The notes beneath the pieces were generated by a model, which had not been told where the DNA came from, ran no database searches, and worked only from the letters and a program-made list of their open reading frames with translations. This document shows positions 16,855-25,988 of a stretch of DNA of 64,000 nt, piece after piece. Made by a program: the position numbers and the translations under genes. How positions within the stretch are numbered: the stretch's first letter is position 1; each line of letters starts with the position of its first letter. Source of the DNA: Mucilaginibacter sp. SMC90 (GTDB taxonomy: Bacteria; Bacteroidota; Bacteroidia; Sphingobacteriales; Sphingobacteriaceae); contig NZ_CP094527.1 of the NCBI RefSeq assembly GCF_022811725.1, positions 1-64,000 of the forward strand, written 5' to 3'.

Positions 16855-18183
16855 ATGTTTGAAAATCTTTCGGATAAACTCGACAGGGCGTTCAAGGTCC
16901 TGAAGGGTCAGGGAACAATTACTGAAATAAACGTGGCCGAAACCATGAAGGAGATCCGCAAGGCCCTTCTTGATGCCGACGTTAACTATAAAACTGCCAA
17001 AGCATTTACCGATGATGTGAGGCAAAAAGCACTTGGTAATAATGTATTAACATCTATTTCGCCAGGGCAGCTGCTTACCAAGCTCATGAACGATGAGCTA
17101 ACGGAGCTCATGGGAGGCACAACTGCCGATCTTAGTTTTCCGGCTACCCCTACCATCATCCTCATTGCAGGTTTGAACGGTGCGGGTAAAACAACCTTTA
17201 CCGGTAAGCTTGCCAATTACTTAAAAACACAACGCAATAAAAAGCCCTTACTGGTTGCTGATGATATTTACCGCCCTGCGGCTATTGACCAGCTGGAGGT
17301 ATTGGGCCAGCAGATAGGTATCCCTGTTTATGCCAACCGCGATTCGAAAGATCCGGTAGCTATTGCCCGCGAAGGTATTGCCCAGGCTAAACAAAACGGA
17401 AACAACGTAGTAATTATTGATACCGCCGGCCGTTTAGCTATTGACGAGGCCATGATGGTGGAGATTGAGCAGGTTAAAGATGCAGTAAAACCACATGAGA
17501 TCTTGTTTGTGGTTGACTCCATGACCGGCCAGGATGCTGTGAATACTGCTAAAGTGTTCAATGACCGTCTTGATTTTACCGGTGTGGTATTAACCAAATT
17601 GGATGGTGATACCCGCGGTGGTGCTGCATTGTCAATCAAATCTGTTGTTAACAAGCCTATCAAATTTATCGGTACCGGCGAGAAGATGGAAGCGCTTGAC
17701 GTTTTCCACCCTGATCGTATGGCATCGAGGATCCTGGGCATGGGCGACGTGGTATCATTGGTTGAACGTGCACAGCAGCAATTTGATGAGAAAGAAGCCG
17801 CCGAGCTACAGAAGAAGATCCGCAAAAACAAGTTTGACTTCAACGACTTTTATGGCCAGATCCAGCAAATCAAAAAGATGGGTAACATGAAAGATTTGAT
17901 GGGCATGATACCGGGTGTAGGCAAAATGATGAAGGACGTTGAGGTTGATGATAATGCATTTAAAGCTATCGAGGCCATTATACAGTCGATGACCCCGTTT
18001 GAAAAGGCTAATCCCGAAACCATTAATCAAAGCCGCCGTAACCGTATAGCCAAAGGTTCGGGTACCGATTTGCAGGAAGTTAACCGCTTAATGAAGCAGT
18101 TTGATGATATGAAGAAGGTGATGAAACAAATGAGCAACCCCGCCGCCATGGCCAACATGATGCGCAGGATGCCTAAGATGTAA
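16855..18183 (+). CDS. ffh: Signal recognition particle GTPase Ffh
   Basis: A 442-residue SRP54 homologue that binds 4.5S RNA and signal sequences at the ribosome and delivers nascent chains to FtsY and SecYEG. The N domain is residues 1-85. The G domain has G1 GLNGAGKTT (106-114), the insertion-box DDIYRPAAIDQLEVLGQ, G3 DTAGR, and G4 TKLDGD. The M domain from about 325 contains GMIPGVGKMM and the RRNRIAKGSGT RNA-binding loop, then a Met-rich C-terminus. Standard length. Flanked by terminators on both sides, so transcribed alone. Confidence 0.97.
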   Translation: MFENLSDKLDRAFKVLKGQGTITEINVAETMKEIRKALLDADVNYKTAKAFTDDVRQKALGNNVLTSISPGQLLTKLMNDELTELMGGTTADLSFPATPTIILIAGLNGAGKTTFTGKLANYLKTQRNKKPLLVADDIYRPAAIDQLEVLGQQIGIPVYANRDSKDPVAIAREGIAQAKQNGNNVVIIDTAGRLAIDEAMMVEIEQVKDAVKPHEILFVVDSMTGQDAVNTAKVFNDRLDFTGVVLTKLDGDTRGGAALSIKSVVNKPIKFIGTGEKMEALDVFHPDRMASRILGMGDVVSLVERAQQQFDEKEAAELQKKIRKNKFDFNDFYGQIQQIKKMGNMKDLMGMIPGVGKMMKDVEVDDNAFKAIEAIIQSMTPFEKANPETINQSRRNRIAKGSGTDLQEVNRLMKQFDDMKKVMKQMSNPAAMANMMRRMPKM

Positions 18184-18210
18184 AACTGCTTTTAAAATTT
18201 GAATAATAGA

Positions 18211-18241
18211 ATGCCCCTTGCCAAACAAGGGGCATTTTTTG
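18211..18241 (+). terminator. Rho-independent terminator of ffh
   Basis: ATGCCCCTTG pairs with CAAGGGGCAT over a CAAA loop, followed by six T. Confidence 0.85.
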
Positions 18242-18313
18242 TATCAAAAAATATTTTAAATCTGAACGTAAGTATGCATTGGTATTGATGGGGTTATATC
18301 TATTTTTAATAAA

Positions 18314-19426
18314 ATGAAGAAACTGCTATTTGTTTTAGGGTTATTTATTGTGGCTCAGGTAAATGCGCAATCTGTTACTGTTGGCAAAAACATTTATACA
18401 GATATTCCGGATATAACTAAACAGCAGATAATTAATGCATTGGATAGTCTTGTATATAAAATTGGGGTCGGTAAGCTAAATATTAATGACGTTGAACAGG
18501 ATAAAGGCGAGTTAACCGTTTCCATTTTAAAAGACCAGCAGGCAGATATAAATGATACTACAAGTCAAAAACAGTTGATCAATATGTATCCCGTTGCGCC
18601 GGGGCAATATTTTATTTCGATAGCTGTGATACGCTCAAGCGGTCCCAAGCCATTGTTAAAAAAGATTATTAATTTGATAGCAAGTAACAGAGACGGGAAA
18701 ATAACCGTCGCCCTGCCGTTAAATTATCTCACCCGTTTATGGGAAGCCCGAAAGGTAGGCAACATCATTTACCACTATCCGGATGAGATCAATATCGACC
18801 GTGCTAAGAAATTCAATGAAAAGAACACGCTTATTCCAACTAAATTAGGCCTGCAACCCGAGGTCATGGATTTTTATTTATGCAATAACTACCAGGAAAT
18901 ATTGCCATTGTTAGGTTTAGGGTATAGTGCAGAAGCTAATGGCAATACCAGGAATGGTTACGGTGTCGACGCTAATTGCATTTTCTCCGTGTTGCATAAT
19001 GAAGATTTTTCACATGATTTATTTCACTATTATGCAGCCAGGGTACGTAAGGTTCCAAGAAACTCAGCCGCGGAAGAAGGTATTGCATATAGTTGGGGAA
19101 ATGCCTACTATACAGATGAAAAAGGTGAAATGATATTGCAAAAGGACCTGGTGATACAATTGAGGTTGTATCTGCAGCAACATCCCGACGCCAGTTTATA
19201 TGATATGTTTTCAAAGAATCCGACGATATTTAATTCAATGGCTAAAGTAAGATCGGTTATTTCCGGTGTTATATGTGATGAAGTGGAACGACAAAAAGGT
19301 ACGTCAGGAATTATAGCCCTGATCAATTGCGGTAAGGGGGATGATAACTATCTGGCCGCAGTAAACAGCCTGATCAATATCAATAAAACAAATTTTGATA
19401 CCGCTGTTAAGGCATTGTTAAAGTAG
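18314..19426 (+). CDS. Exported protein of unknown function, possible remnant peptidase fold
   Basis: A 370-residue protein with a signal peptide (ends VNAQ). I do not recognise a family. The N-terminal 120 residues alternate strands and helices. In the C-terminal half the segment SHDLFHYYAARV, then AAEEGIAYSWGNAYY, resembles the helix pair of gluzincin metallopeptidases, where an H-x3-H helix is followed by a Glu helix. Here only H-D-x-x-H and E-E-G are visible, so activity is uncertain. It stands alone between the ffh terminator and the M1 peptidase gene. Confidence 0.65.
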   Translation: MKKLLFVLGLFIVAQVNAQSVTVGKNIYTDIPDITKQQIINALDSLVYKIGVGKLNINDVEQDKGELTVSILKDQQADINDTTSQKQLINMYPVAPGQYFISIAVIRSSGPKPLLKKIINLIASNRDGKITVALPLNYLTRLWEARKVGNIIYHYPDEINIDRAKKFNEKNTLIPTKLGLQPEVMDFYLCNNYQEILPLLGLGYSAEANGNTRNGYGVDANCIFSVLHNEDFSHDLFHYYAARVRKVPRNSAAEEGIAYSWGNAYYTDEKGEMILQKDLVIQLRLYLQQHPDASLYDMFSKNPTIFNSMAKVRSVISGVICDEVERQKGTSGIIALINCGKGDDNYLAAVNSLININKTNFDTAVKALLK

Positions 19427-19461
19427 CGCATTACGAAGCAAAAAAGAGGAGGCTTTTTTAT

Positions 19462-19469
19462 TAGCTTTG
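19462..19469 (+). promoter_or_regulatory. Putative -7 box of the M1 peptidase gene
   Basis: TAGCTTTG matches TAnnTTTG, 30 bases before the ATG at 19500. Confidence 0.4.
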
Positions 19470-19499
19470 TTGCAGAACACCACAAACAGCAGGAAGCTT

Positions 19500-21077
19500 A
19501 TGCGCAGGATATTTTTAGTTCTTTTATCATTCCCAACCTTATTTGCTACACCAACATTTGCCCAGGTTCCCGGAGCGCCAATTGATGTTAAACATTATAC
19601 GTTTGATATTAAATTGAACGATGCCGACAATAATATTGAAGGAAAAGCCACAGTTACTGTAAAGTTTTTGAATGCTGCAGAAGGGTTTAACCTCGATTTG
19701 GTGAAAAAGAATGCAGAAGGTAAGGGTATGCTGGTATCAGCTGTAACTGAAAACGGGAAACCGGTTAAGTTTACGCAAGATGAAGAACAATTAAAAATAA
19801 ACACCCGCGCTTATAAAGGGAATACCCGCGATTATACCATCTCTTACAGTGGTATCCCTGCCGATGGGCTTATCATATCAACCAACGCATTTGGGCATCG
19901 TACATTTTTTGGCGATAACTGGCCTAACCGGGCCCATAACTGGCTGCCCTGTGTAGATAACATTGCCGACAAAGCCCCCGTTGATTTCATTGTAACAGCA
20001 CCGGATCATTACCAGGTAGTATCAAACGGATTGCAAACGGAAGAAAAGCAGCTGGATGGAAAACTGAAACTTACCCATTGGGTTGAAACCGTTGCATTAC
20101 CTACCAAGGTAATGGTGATTGGCGTGGCCGAATTTGCCATTGACAGGCCGGGTGATGTTAATGGTATCCCGGTTTTTACCTATGTTTTTCCGGAAAGTAA
20201 AGAAGCCGGATTTAAAAGCTATGCAGTGGCTAAAGATATCCTCCCCTATTTCATAAAAAATGCTGGCCCATACAGCTACGAAAAATTAGCTAACGTACAA
20301 TCGAAGACAATTTTTGGCGGCATGGAAAATGCCAGTGCTATATTTTATTTTGAAGAGTCGGTTAAAACTCCTGATATTGAAGAGCTGATGGCCCATGAAA
20401 TTGCTCATCAATGGTTTGGCGACGGTGCCAGCGAAAAAAGTTTCAGTCACCTGTGGTTAAGCGAGGGGTTTGCAACTTATATGACCAATCTCTATCTCGA
20501 AAATAAATATGGTGCCGATACCTTGAAGACCCGCTTAAAGGCCGACCGTAAAAAAGTACTGGATTTTGAAAAAAAACGGTTGACACCTGTAGTTGACACT
20601 GCTGTTAAAACGCAATACATGCAGCTGCTTAATGCCAACAGTTATGAAAAAGGTGGCTGGGTACTGCATATGCTGAGGCGTAAGCTTGGAGACGATGTTT
20701 TTTGGAGGGGGATAAGAAGCTATTATTCCAAATATCAGGGTGCAAATGCCAATACCGACGATTTAAGGCGGGTTATGGAACAAACCAGTGGCAAAGATCT
20801 GAAACAATTTTTTACGCAATGGCTGCGTACGGCAGGCCACCCCAACTTAACGGTTACCTGGAAGTACGACGAAAAAGATAGTACCATCGCCATAAATGTA
20901 ATCCAGGGCCAGGAATATGTTTACAATCTGTCATTAGAGGTTTCCGTGGATGGACAATTGCTGACCGTGCCGGTGAAAGAAAAATCGGCGACTGCAAAAT
21001 TTAAAGTAAAAGCCAGGCCAGCCGATGTTAAGATAGATCCGAATGTGAACCTATTGGCGTCGTTTGAGGAGAAATAG
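19500..21077 (+). CDS. M1 family metallo-aminopeptidase
   Basis: A 525-residue exported zinc aminopeptidase (signal peptide ends TFAQ). The N-terminal beta domain covers about residues 25-200. FGGMENASAI is the substrate-binding GxMEN motif. HEIAHQWFGD near residues 299-308 and WLSEGFATY about 20 residues later supply the two His and the Glu zinc ligands. The helical and Ig-like C-terminal parts are short, as in many Bacteroidota M1 enzymes. It probably trims peptides in the periplasm. The start at 19500 is set by the signal peptide; upstream in-frame codons add a non-signal sequence. Confidence 0.92.
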   Translation: MRRIFLVLLSFPTLFATPTFAQVPGAPIDVKHYTFDIKLNDADNNIEGKATVTVKFLNAAEGFNLDLVKKNAEGKGMLVSAVTENGKPVKFTQDEEQLKINTRAYKGNTRDYTISYSGIPADGLIISTNAFGHRTFFGDNWPNRAHNWLPCVDNIADKAPVDFIVTAPDHYQVVSNGLQTEEKQLDGKLKLTHWVETVALPTKVMVIGVAEFAIDRPGDVNGIPVFTYVFPESKEAGFKSYAVAKDILPYFIKNAGPYSYEKLANVQSKTIFGGMENASAIFYFEESVKTPDIEELMAHEIAHQWFGDGASEKSFSHLWLSEGFATYMTNLYLENKYGADTLKTRLKADRKKVLDFEKKRLTPVVDTAVKTQYMQLLNANSYEKGGWVLHMLRRKLGDDVFWRGIRSYYSKYQGANANTDDLRRVMEQTSGKDLKQFFTQWLRTAGHPNLTVTWKYDEKDSTIAINVIQGQEYVYNLSLEVSVDGQLLTVPVKEKSATAKFKVKARPADVKIDPNVNLLASFEEK

Positions 21078-21089
21078 ATAAAAGACTTT

Positions 21090-21220
21090 TAATCCCCTCT
21101 TGATAGGGGATACGGACGGAAAGAGTGGTAGCAGGGGTGTGTTTATGCGATTAGAATATCAAAGCAGAAACACACCCCTCCGCCCCTCTCAAGAAGGTAA
21201 TCGCACGAACCCTCACTTTT
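21090..21220. repeat. Palindromic element, CCCCTCTTGA...GGGGTGTGTTT family, copy 1
   Basis: TCCCCTCTTGATAGGGGATA opens the element. GCAGGGGTGTGTTT near 21133-21147 is inverted as AAACACACCCCTCCGCCCCT near 21168-21187, then CTCAAGAAGG. Two more copies lie at 25327-25440 and 55391-55532. It separates the M1 gene from the convergent receiver gene. Confidence 0.75.
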
Positions 21221-21240
21221 TCTTCTTGGCTCTCTCCAAC

Positions 21241-21612
21241 CTAAGCCGCTATTACCCGGTTAATCACTTTTTCCAGATCTTCCAGATCAAATGGTTTGGC
21301 TAAATAGCTTTGGGCTCCGGCATGATTGGCCAGGATCTGAATATCACTGTTTGCCGAAAAATAAATTACAGGTATTTCTTTTAAGGTTTCAGTTTTTTTA
21401 AGGGTTTGCGTTGCTACGATCCCGCCCGAATCCGGGATCCAGTTATCCATCATGATAACATCCGGCAAAATGCCCGAAACCTTTTCAACAATGTTATTGC
21501 AATCGCTGAATGTGTGTACTTCCCATCCTTGTTCTTCTAAAATATAGCTGCAAATAGACAGGATGTCCTCGTCGTCATCAAATATGACAATCTTTTTGTG
21601 TGAAGTACTCAT
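21241..21612 (-). CDS. Single-domain response regulator
   Basis: A 123-residue CheY-like receiver with no output domain. The acidic pocket is D12-D13-D14, the phosphoacceptor is D56 in VIMMD, the switch Ser is in VIYFSANS, and the conserved Lys is in YLAKPFD. It probably relays phosphate or binds a partner rather than DNA. No histidine kinase is nearby, so its cognate sensor is elsewhere. It is transcribed toward the M1 gene and divergent from the GH30 gene. Confidence 0.9.
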   Translation of the reverse strand: MSTSHKKIVIFDDDEDILSICSYILEEQGWEVHTFSDCNNIVEKVSGILPDVIMMDNWIPDSGGIVATQTLKKTETLKEIPVIYFSANSDIQILANHAGAQSYLAKPFDLEDLEKVINRVIAA

Positions 21613-21888
21613 GAGATAGTTGTATGTGAATTTATAAACATCTTTTCATAAAACCAAATGTTTTAAATTCCTAATTAAATTTAGTGTGTTTAAACGCGTT
21701 TTTCCATCAGCTTAACCTAAAAGCCCGGTATTAAAGCCACTTCTTAACCACTACAAAGCACCAATGTTTGATTTTGTAACCGATTAATTACGGCTTATTA
21801 CAGAAAACAGTAATATTTTTACCTATCCAATTTGCACAACCTTATTAAATCCTGTTATACCAACAAATACATCTGTAAATACAGTTTC

Positions 21889-23295
21889 ATGAACACGCAA
21901 ATCAAATCATTTTTATTGGGCGCTATGCTGCTTGGGCCGGTTGCTTCAATAAATGCACAAACCACAAAAGCAAGCTTATGGCTTACCAAAGCTGATAGGT
22001 CGGTACTTTTTGAACAGCAAAAAGCTCCCCTTACTTTTAAAACCGGAGAGGCAGGCGGCACCACTATTACTGTTGATGATAAACAGCATTACCAGCCGAT
22101 AGATGGGTTTGGGTTTGCGTTAACCGGGGGCAGTGCCATGCATATCATCCGTATGAGTGCTGATAGCCGCGCTGCGTTGCTAAAAAATCTTTTTGCCGTT
22201 ACCGGGAACGATATTGGAATTAGCTATTTGAGGCTTAGCATCGGGGCTTCAGATCTGAATGAAAAAGTGTTTTCGTACGATGATATGCCCGAAGGACAAA
22301 CAGACCCGACACTGAAACATTTTGACCTCGGCCCGGATAAAACTGATGTGATCCCGGTAATGAAACAGATTCTGGCTATTAACCCCGCTATCAAGATCCT
22401 GGGCTCGCCATGGTCGCCACCGGCTTGGATGAAAACCAACAACGATACCCGAGGAGGCAGGTTAAAGCCCGATTGCTATCCGGTTTATGCCAAATACCTC
22501 GTTAAATATATTCAGGGGATGAAGGCTAATGGCATTAACATTGATGCCATCACCATTCAGAACGAGCCGCTGCATCCGGGAAATAACCCCAGCTTGCTGA
22601 TGGTTGCGCCCGACGAAGCCGACTTTATCAAAAACAACCTCGGCCCGGCATTTAAAGCCGCAGGTATCAAAACAAAGATCATTGTTTACGATCATAATGC
22701 CGACAGGCCCGATTACCCTATTTCGATATTGAACGACCCGGCTGCCCGTAAATATATTGATGGTTCTGGGTTTCACCTGTATGGCGGGGATATCTCGGCC
22801 CTTACTGATGTGCATAATGCGCACCCGGATAAAAACATCTACTTTACCGAGCAGATGACTGTTGAACCCGAAAATCAAAGCACCATCAATATTGCCTGGC
22901 CTGTTAAAAGTCTTATTATAGGAGCTACCCGTAACTGGAGCCGTAACGTATTGGAGTGGAACCTTGCCGCCGACCCCGAATATAAACCATATACCGACAG
23001 GGGCGGCTGCCCCATGTGCCAGGGCGCTGTAACCATTGATAAGAATGAGGTTAAGAAAAATGTGGCCTATTATTCGGTAGCCCACGCTTCAAAGTTTGTG
23101 CGCCCGGGTTCGGTACGCATTGCTTCAAACAGTTCGGATACTTTGCCCAACGTGGCCTTTAAAACACCTGATGGTAAAAAAGTGCTTATCGTAGCCAATA
23201 CCGGCGATAATGCACAGGATTTTAACATTAAATACCAGGGGAAAATATTGGCGGTTAAACTCGATAAAGGTTCGGTTGGCACATATATCTGGTAG
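21889..23295 (+). CDS. GH30 family glycoside hydrolase
   Basis: A 468-residue exported GH30 enzyme (signal peptide ends INAQ). The TIM barrel contains GFGFALTGGSAMHI, SYLRLSIGASDL and WSPPAWMKTN. The acid/base Glu is in ITIQNEPLHPG (about residue 224) and the nucleophile Glu in IYFTEQMT (about residue 320). A short C-terminal beta domain follows. GH30 enzymes of this type act on beta-1,6- or beta-1,3-glucan or on glucosylceramide; the exact substrate cannot be read here. It is 35 bases upstream of a GH5 gene in the same direction, so the pair probably acts on one polysaccharide. Confidence 0.92.
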   Translation: MNTQIKSFLLGAMLLGPVASINAQTTKASLWLTKADRSVLFEQQKAPLTFKTGEAGGTTITVDDKQHYQPIDGFGFALTGGSAMHIIRMSADSRAALLKNLFAVTGNDIGISYLRLSIGASDLNEKVFSYDDMPEGQTDPTLKHFDLGPDKTDVIPVMKQILAINPAIKILGSPWSPPAWMKTNNDTRGGRLKPDCYPVYAKYLVKYIQGMKANGINIDAITIQNEPLHPGNNPSLLMVAPDEADFIKNNLGPAFKAAGIKTKIIVYDHNADRPDYPISILNDPAARKYIDGSGFHLYGGDISALTDVHNAHPDKNIYFTEQMTVEPENQSTINIAWPVKSLIIGATRNWSRNVLEWNLAADPEYKPYTDRGGCPMCQGAVTIDKNEVKKNVAYYSVAHASKFVRPGSVRIASNSSDTLPNVAFKTPDGKKVLIVANTGDNAQDFNIKYQGKILAVKLDKGSVGTYIW

Positions 23296-23330
23296 TATAA
23301 ACCGGTTCAGAAAAATTTAAACGAAACAAT

Positions 23331-25121
23331 ATGTTAACATCGTTAATAAGAAACATAAAGGTAAAAGGCGGGATCAAAGCCCTGTTAACCGTGGTTCCGG
23401 CTCTGTGTATCTCGCTGCAAAGCAATGCACAAACAGGCTTTCTAAAAGCCGACGGTAAGAAAATAGTTGATGAAAAAGGTCAGAATGTATTGCTGCGTGG
23501 CATGGGTTTGGGCGGATGGATGCTGCAGGAAGGCTACATGCTGCACATTAATAAAGATAGCCGTCAGTACCGCATTCGTGAGCGCCTGGAAGAGCTGATG
23601 GGCCCGGCCGAAACCAGGGAGTTTTACGATACCTGGCTGGCCAATAATACCCGCAAAATTGATGTAGACTCGATGAAGCGCTGGGGATTTAACTCTATCC
23701 GCCTGCCGATGCATTATAACCTTTACACTTTGCCGGTTGATAAGGAGCCTGTTGCAGGCCAAAACACCTGGCTGGATAAAGGTTTTAAAATGACCGACGA
23801 CTTGCTGGCCTGGTGTAAGGCAAACCACATGTACCTGATACTTGACCTGCATGCTACGCCCGGAGGCCAGGGCAACGACCTTAACATATCCGACCGCGAC
23901 CCGGACAAACCATCGCTTTGGGACAGTGAAGCCAATAAACAGAAAACGATAGCCCTTTGGCGCAAACTGGCCGAGCGTTACAAAAACGAACCCAACATAG
24001 GTGCCTATGATATTATTAACGAACCAAACTGGGGTTTCGATGATCCGCAAAATGATAAAAACGGTTTAAAGGAAAAAACAAACGGTCCGTTAAGAAAGCT
24101 CATGGTTGATATTACCGCTGCTATACGTGAAGTAGATAAAAAACACATCATTATTATTGAAGGGAATGGCTGGGGCAATAATTATAACGGCATTTTACCC
24201 CAATGGGATAAAAACATGGTGCTCAGCTTTCATAAATACTGGAATTTTAATGACCAAAAATCTGTTGACCATATTGTAAAAACACGCGACCAATATAATA
24301 TTCCGGTTTGGTTGGGCGAAACAGGCGAAAATTCAAACACCTGGATTACCGAAGCTATTGGCCTGCTGGAGAAAAATAACATAGGCTGGTCATTATGGCC
24401 ACTTAAAAAACTGGGGATTAATAACCCGATGGAAATTGTATCCAACCTCAATTACGATGATGTTGCCAAATATCTGAACACCGGCAAACATAAGCCTAAA
24501 GAAAGCAATGTGTACAGCGGCACTTTGGAGCTGGCCACCTATGCCAAACTGGAAAACACCATCATTCACCATGATGTGATAGATGCAATTTTCAGACAGC
24601 CGCATACAACTGTTACCAAGCCGTTTAAAGCCAATAAAATAGGGAATGGAACTATTATCAACGCTGTTGATTATGATTTAGGCCGTAACGGTTACGCTTA
24701 TTTTGATACCGATACTGCCGATTATCATACATCGGGCAAACCGGGGGTTGGCAACAAGGGGCATGTTTACCGTAACGACGGGGTTGATATCAGCAAAGAT
24801 TCAACACAGTATAACAGCTATTATGTTGACCATATTGAAACCGGCGAATGGACGCAATACACCGTACAGGTAAAAACACCTGGCGTATATTCTATAAGCT
24901 TCAAAGTGGCCTCCGCTGCAGATGATGCTAACCTTTCTGTTTTGGTTAATAACACAAAACAGGCAAAAGAAGTAAAAGTACCCAATACCGGCGGACTAAA
25001 AAAATGGCAGGTAATTGCCGTTAAAAATATTGTGCTAAAAACCGGTACCAATAAAATAAAACTGCTGGCAAATACCGGCGGATACAACCTGCATTACCTG
25101 CAGTTTTGGAAGGGTAAATAA
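23331..25121 (+). CDS. GH5 family glycoside hydrolase with C-terminal CBM6/35-like module
   Basis: A 596-residue exported enzyme (signal peptide about 1-34, ends SNAQ). The GH5 barrel runs to about residue 380: GMGLGGWMLQEGYML, WGFNSIRLPMHYN, LDLHATPGGQG, the acid/base Glu in IINEPNW (about 229) and the nucleophile Glu in VWLGETGEN (about 329). The layout resembles exo-beta-1,3-glucanase-like GH5 enzymes. The last 160 residues (YDLGRNGYAYFDTD ... HYLQFW) look like a carbohydrate-binding beta-sandwich. It pairs with the upstream GH30 enzyme for extracellular or periplasmic glucan breakdown. No SusC/SusD pair is next to it. Confidence 0.92.
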   Translation: MLTSLIRNIKVKGGIKALLTVVPALCISLQSNAQTGFLKADGKKIVDEKGQNVLLRGMGLGGWMLQEGYMLHINKDSRQYRIRERLEELMGPAETREFYDTWLANNTRKIDVDSMKRWGFNSIRLPMHYNLYTLPVDKEPVAGQNTWLDKGFKMTDDLLAWCKANHMYLILDLHATPGGQGNDLNISDRDPDKPSLWDSEANKQKTIALWRKLAERYKNEPNIGAYDIINEPNWGFDDPQNDKNGLKEKTNGPLRKLMVDITAAIREVDKKHIIIIEGNGWGNNYNGILPQWDKNMVLSFHKYWNFNDQKSVDHIVKTRDQYNIPVWLGETGENSNTWITEAIGLLEKNNIGWSLWPLKKLGINNPMEIVSNLNYDDVAKYLNTGKHKPKESNVYSGTLELATYAKLENTIIHHDVIDAIFRQPHTTVTKPFKANKIGNGTIINAVDYDLGRNGYAYFDTDTADYHTSGKPGVGNKGHVYRNDGVDISKDSTQYNSYYVDHIETGEWTQYTVQVKTPGVYSISFKVASAADDANLSVLVNNTKQAKEVKVPNTGGLKKWQVIAVKNIVLKTGTNKIKLLANTGGYNLHYLQFWKGK

Positions 25122-25146
25122 AATATAATTGCACTAAACTTATTAA

Positions 25147-25193
25147 GCAGCCGGGGTATTACATGATAATGCTCCGGCTGTTTTATTTAATGC
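25147..25193 (+). terminator. Rho-independent terminator after the GH5 gene
   Basis: CAGCCGGGGT and the downstream CTCCGGCTG form the stem, with TTTTATTT after it. Confidence 0.7.
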
Positions 25194-25227
25194 CTGGAAG
25201 GAAAAAAGCGTGGGAAAGTACGATTCC

Positions 25228-25553
25228 CCTCTCGAGCGTCCACGCTCGCGTAACAACATCAAAAAGGTAAGCGTAGACGCCATAGCCGTTAACTTAAGTG
25301 AGTAATTTGGCGTACGCCTTTTAAAATCCCCTCTCGAGAGGGGGCGCGTGGGAACGTGTTGTAGCAGGGGTGTGTTATATAAGTGATAAGCTGCACGTAG
25401 AATAACACACCCCCCCCACCCCTCTCAAGAGGGGAATCGCACATTCCCCTGCTTTTGAGAGGTTTTTTACCTTAAGTTAACGGCTATGGCGTGGACGCTT
25501 ACCTGAGCGATAATTCAAGCGAAAGACGCTTGAACTTGCGGCTATACATTAGA
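25228..25553. repeat. Nested palindromic repeats
   Basis: An outer inverted repeat, AGGTAAGCGTAGACGCCATA... at 25265-25298 against its inverted copy at 25471-25504 (34 bases, two mismatches), encloses a second palindrome. The inner one is family CCCCTCTCGAGAGGGG / GGGGTGTGTTAT at about 25327-25440. Hairpins with the CAAGCG/CGCTTG theme flank it at 25231-25250 and 25513-25530. No gene is present in the 660 bases between the GH5 gene and 25788 apart from these repeats. Confidence 0.75.
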
Positions 25554-25787
25554 ATGCAACAGCTCATTTCTGGCGCAGGTATGCAGCATTGGCCAAAAGC
25601 GTGGAGTACTCGTGACTATTTTTTCTTCAAATTCAGGCCTACCGACTGCATAAAGGTTTAATTTAACGTCAGGAAGGGCCGTCAACTGTTAATATTATTT
25701 TTCTGCTGATATCTATTGTAAATAACTGTTTTTATAGTTAAATTTATTATACCAATTATCAGTATAATCTAAACAGGGAGATTCGTT

Positions 25788-25967
25788 ATGAAAAAACAAG
25801 CTACCATAGTTTGTCAGCCTGATAAGACTGAAACTACCCAACCATTAGTAGTAAACTGCCAGCCACAACACCAAAAAATGTACCGCGACCACACTCATTG
25901 TGATCACCAGCACGGTAGGGTTAACAAGTTTCCAATTGGCAGCAACCGGGGGCCATGCTTTTTTTAA
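25788..25967 (+). CDS. Cys/His-rich 59-residue protein, unknown
   Basis: A short frame starting MKKQATIVCQPDKTETTQ. A Shine-Dalgarno-like GGGAG stands about 7 bases before the ATG, unusual in this genome. It contains four cysteines (9, 24, 38, 57) and five histidines (28, 35, 37, 40, 42), with a repeated CQP and a cluster reading HTHCDHQHG. No signal peptide. A metal-binding peptide or a modified-peptide precursor are both possible; neither is shown. It follows a long repeat region and is convergent with the next gene. It is too short to be sure that it is expressed. Confidence 0.5.
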   Translation: MKKQATIVCQPDKTETTQPLVVNCQPQHQKMYRDHTHCDHQHGRVNKFPIGSNRGPCFF

Positions 25968-25988
25968 ACCAGGCTTAGCCGGGCTATT

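Noticed and set aside
19436..19461. A-run, GAGGAGG, T-run considered as a terminator after the unknown secreted protein
   Set aside because: Only the A and T runs could pair; there is no GC stem.
22462..23085. 207-codon open frame antisense to the GH30 gene
   Set aside because: No start signal, no family, and the plus-strand frame has full GH30 catalytic motifs.
23442..24050. 202-codon open frame antisense to the GH5 gene
   Set aside because: A shadow of the codon bias of the GH5 gene; no recognisable domain.
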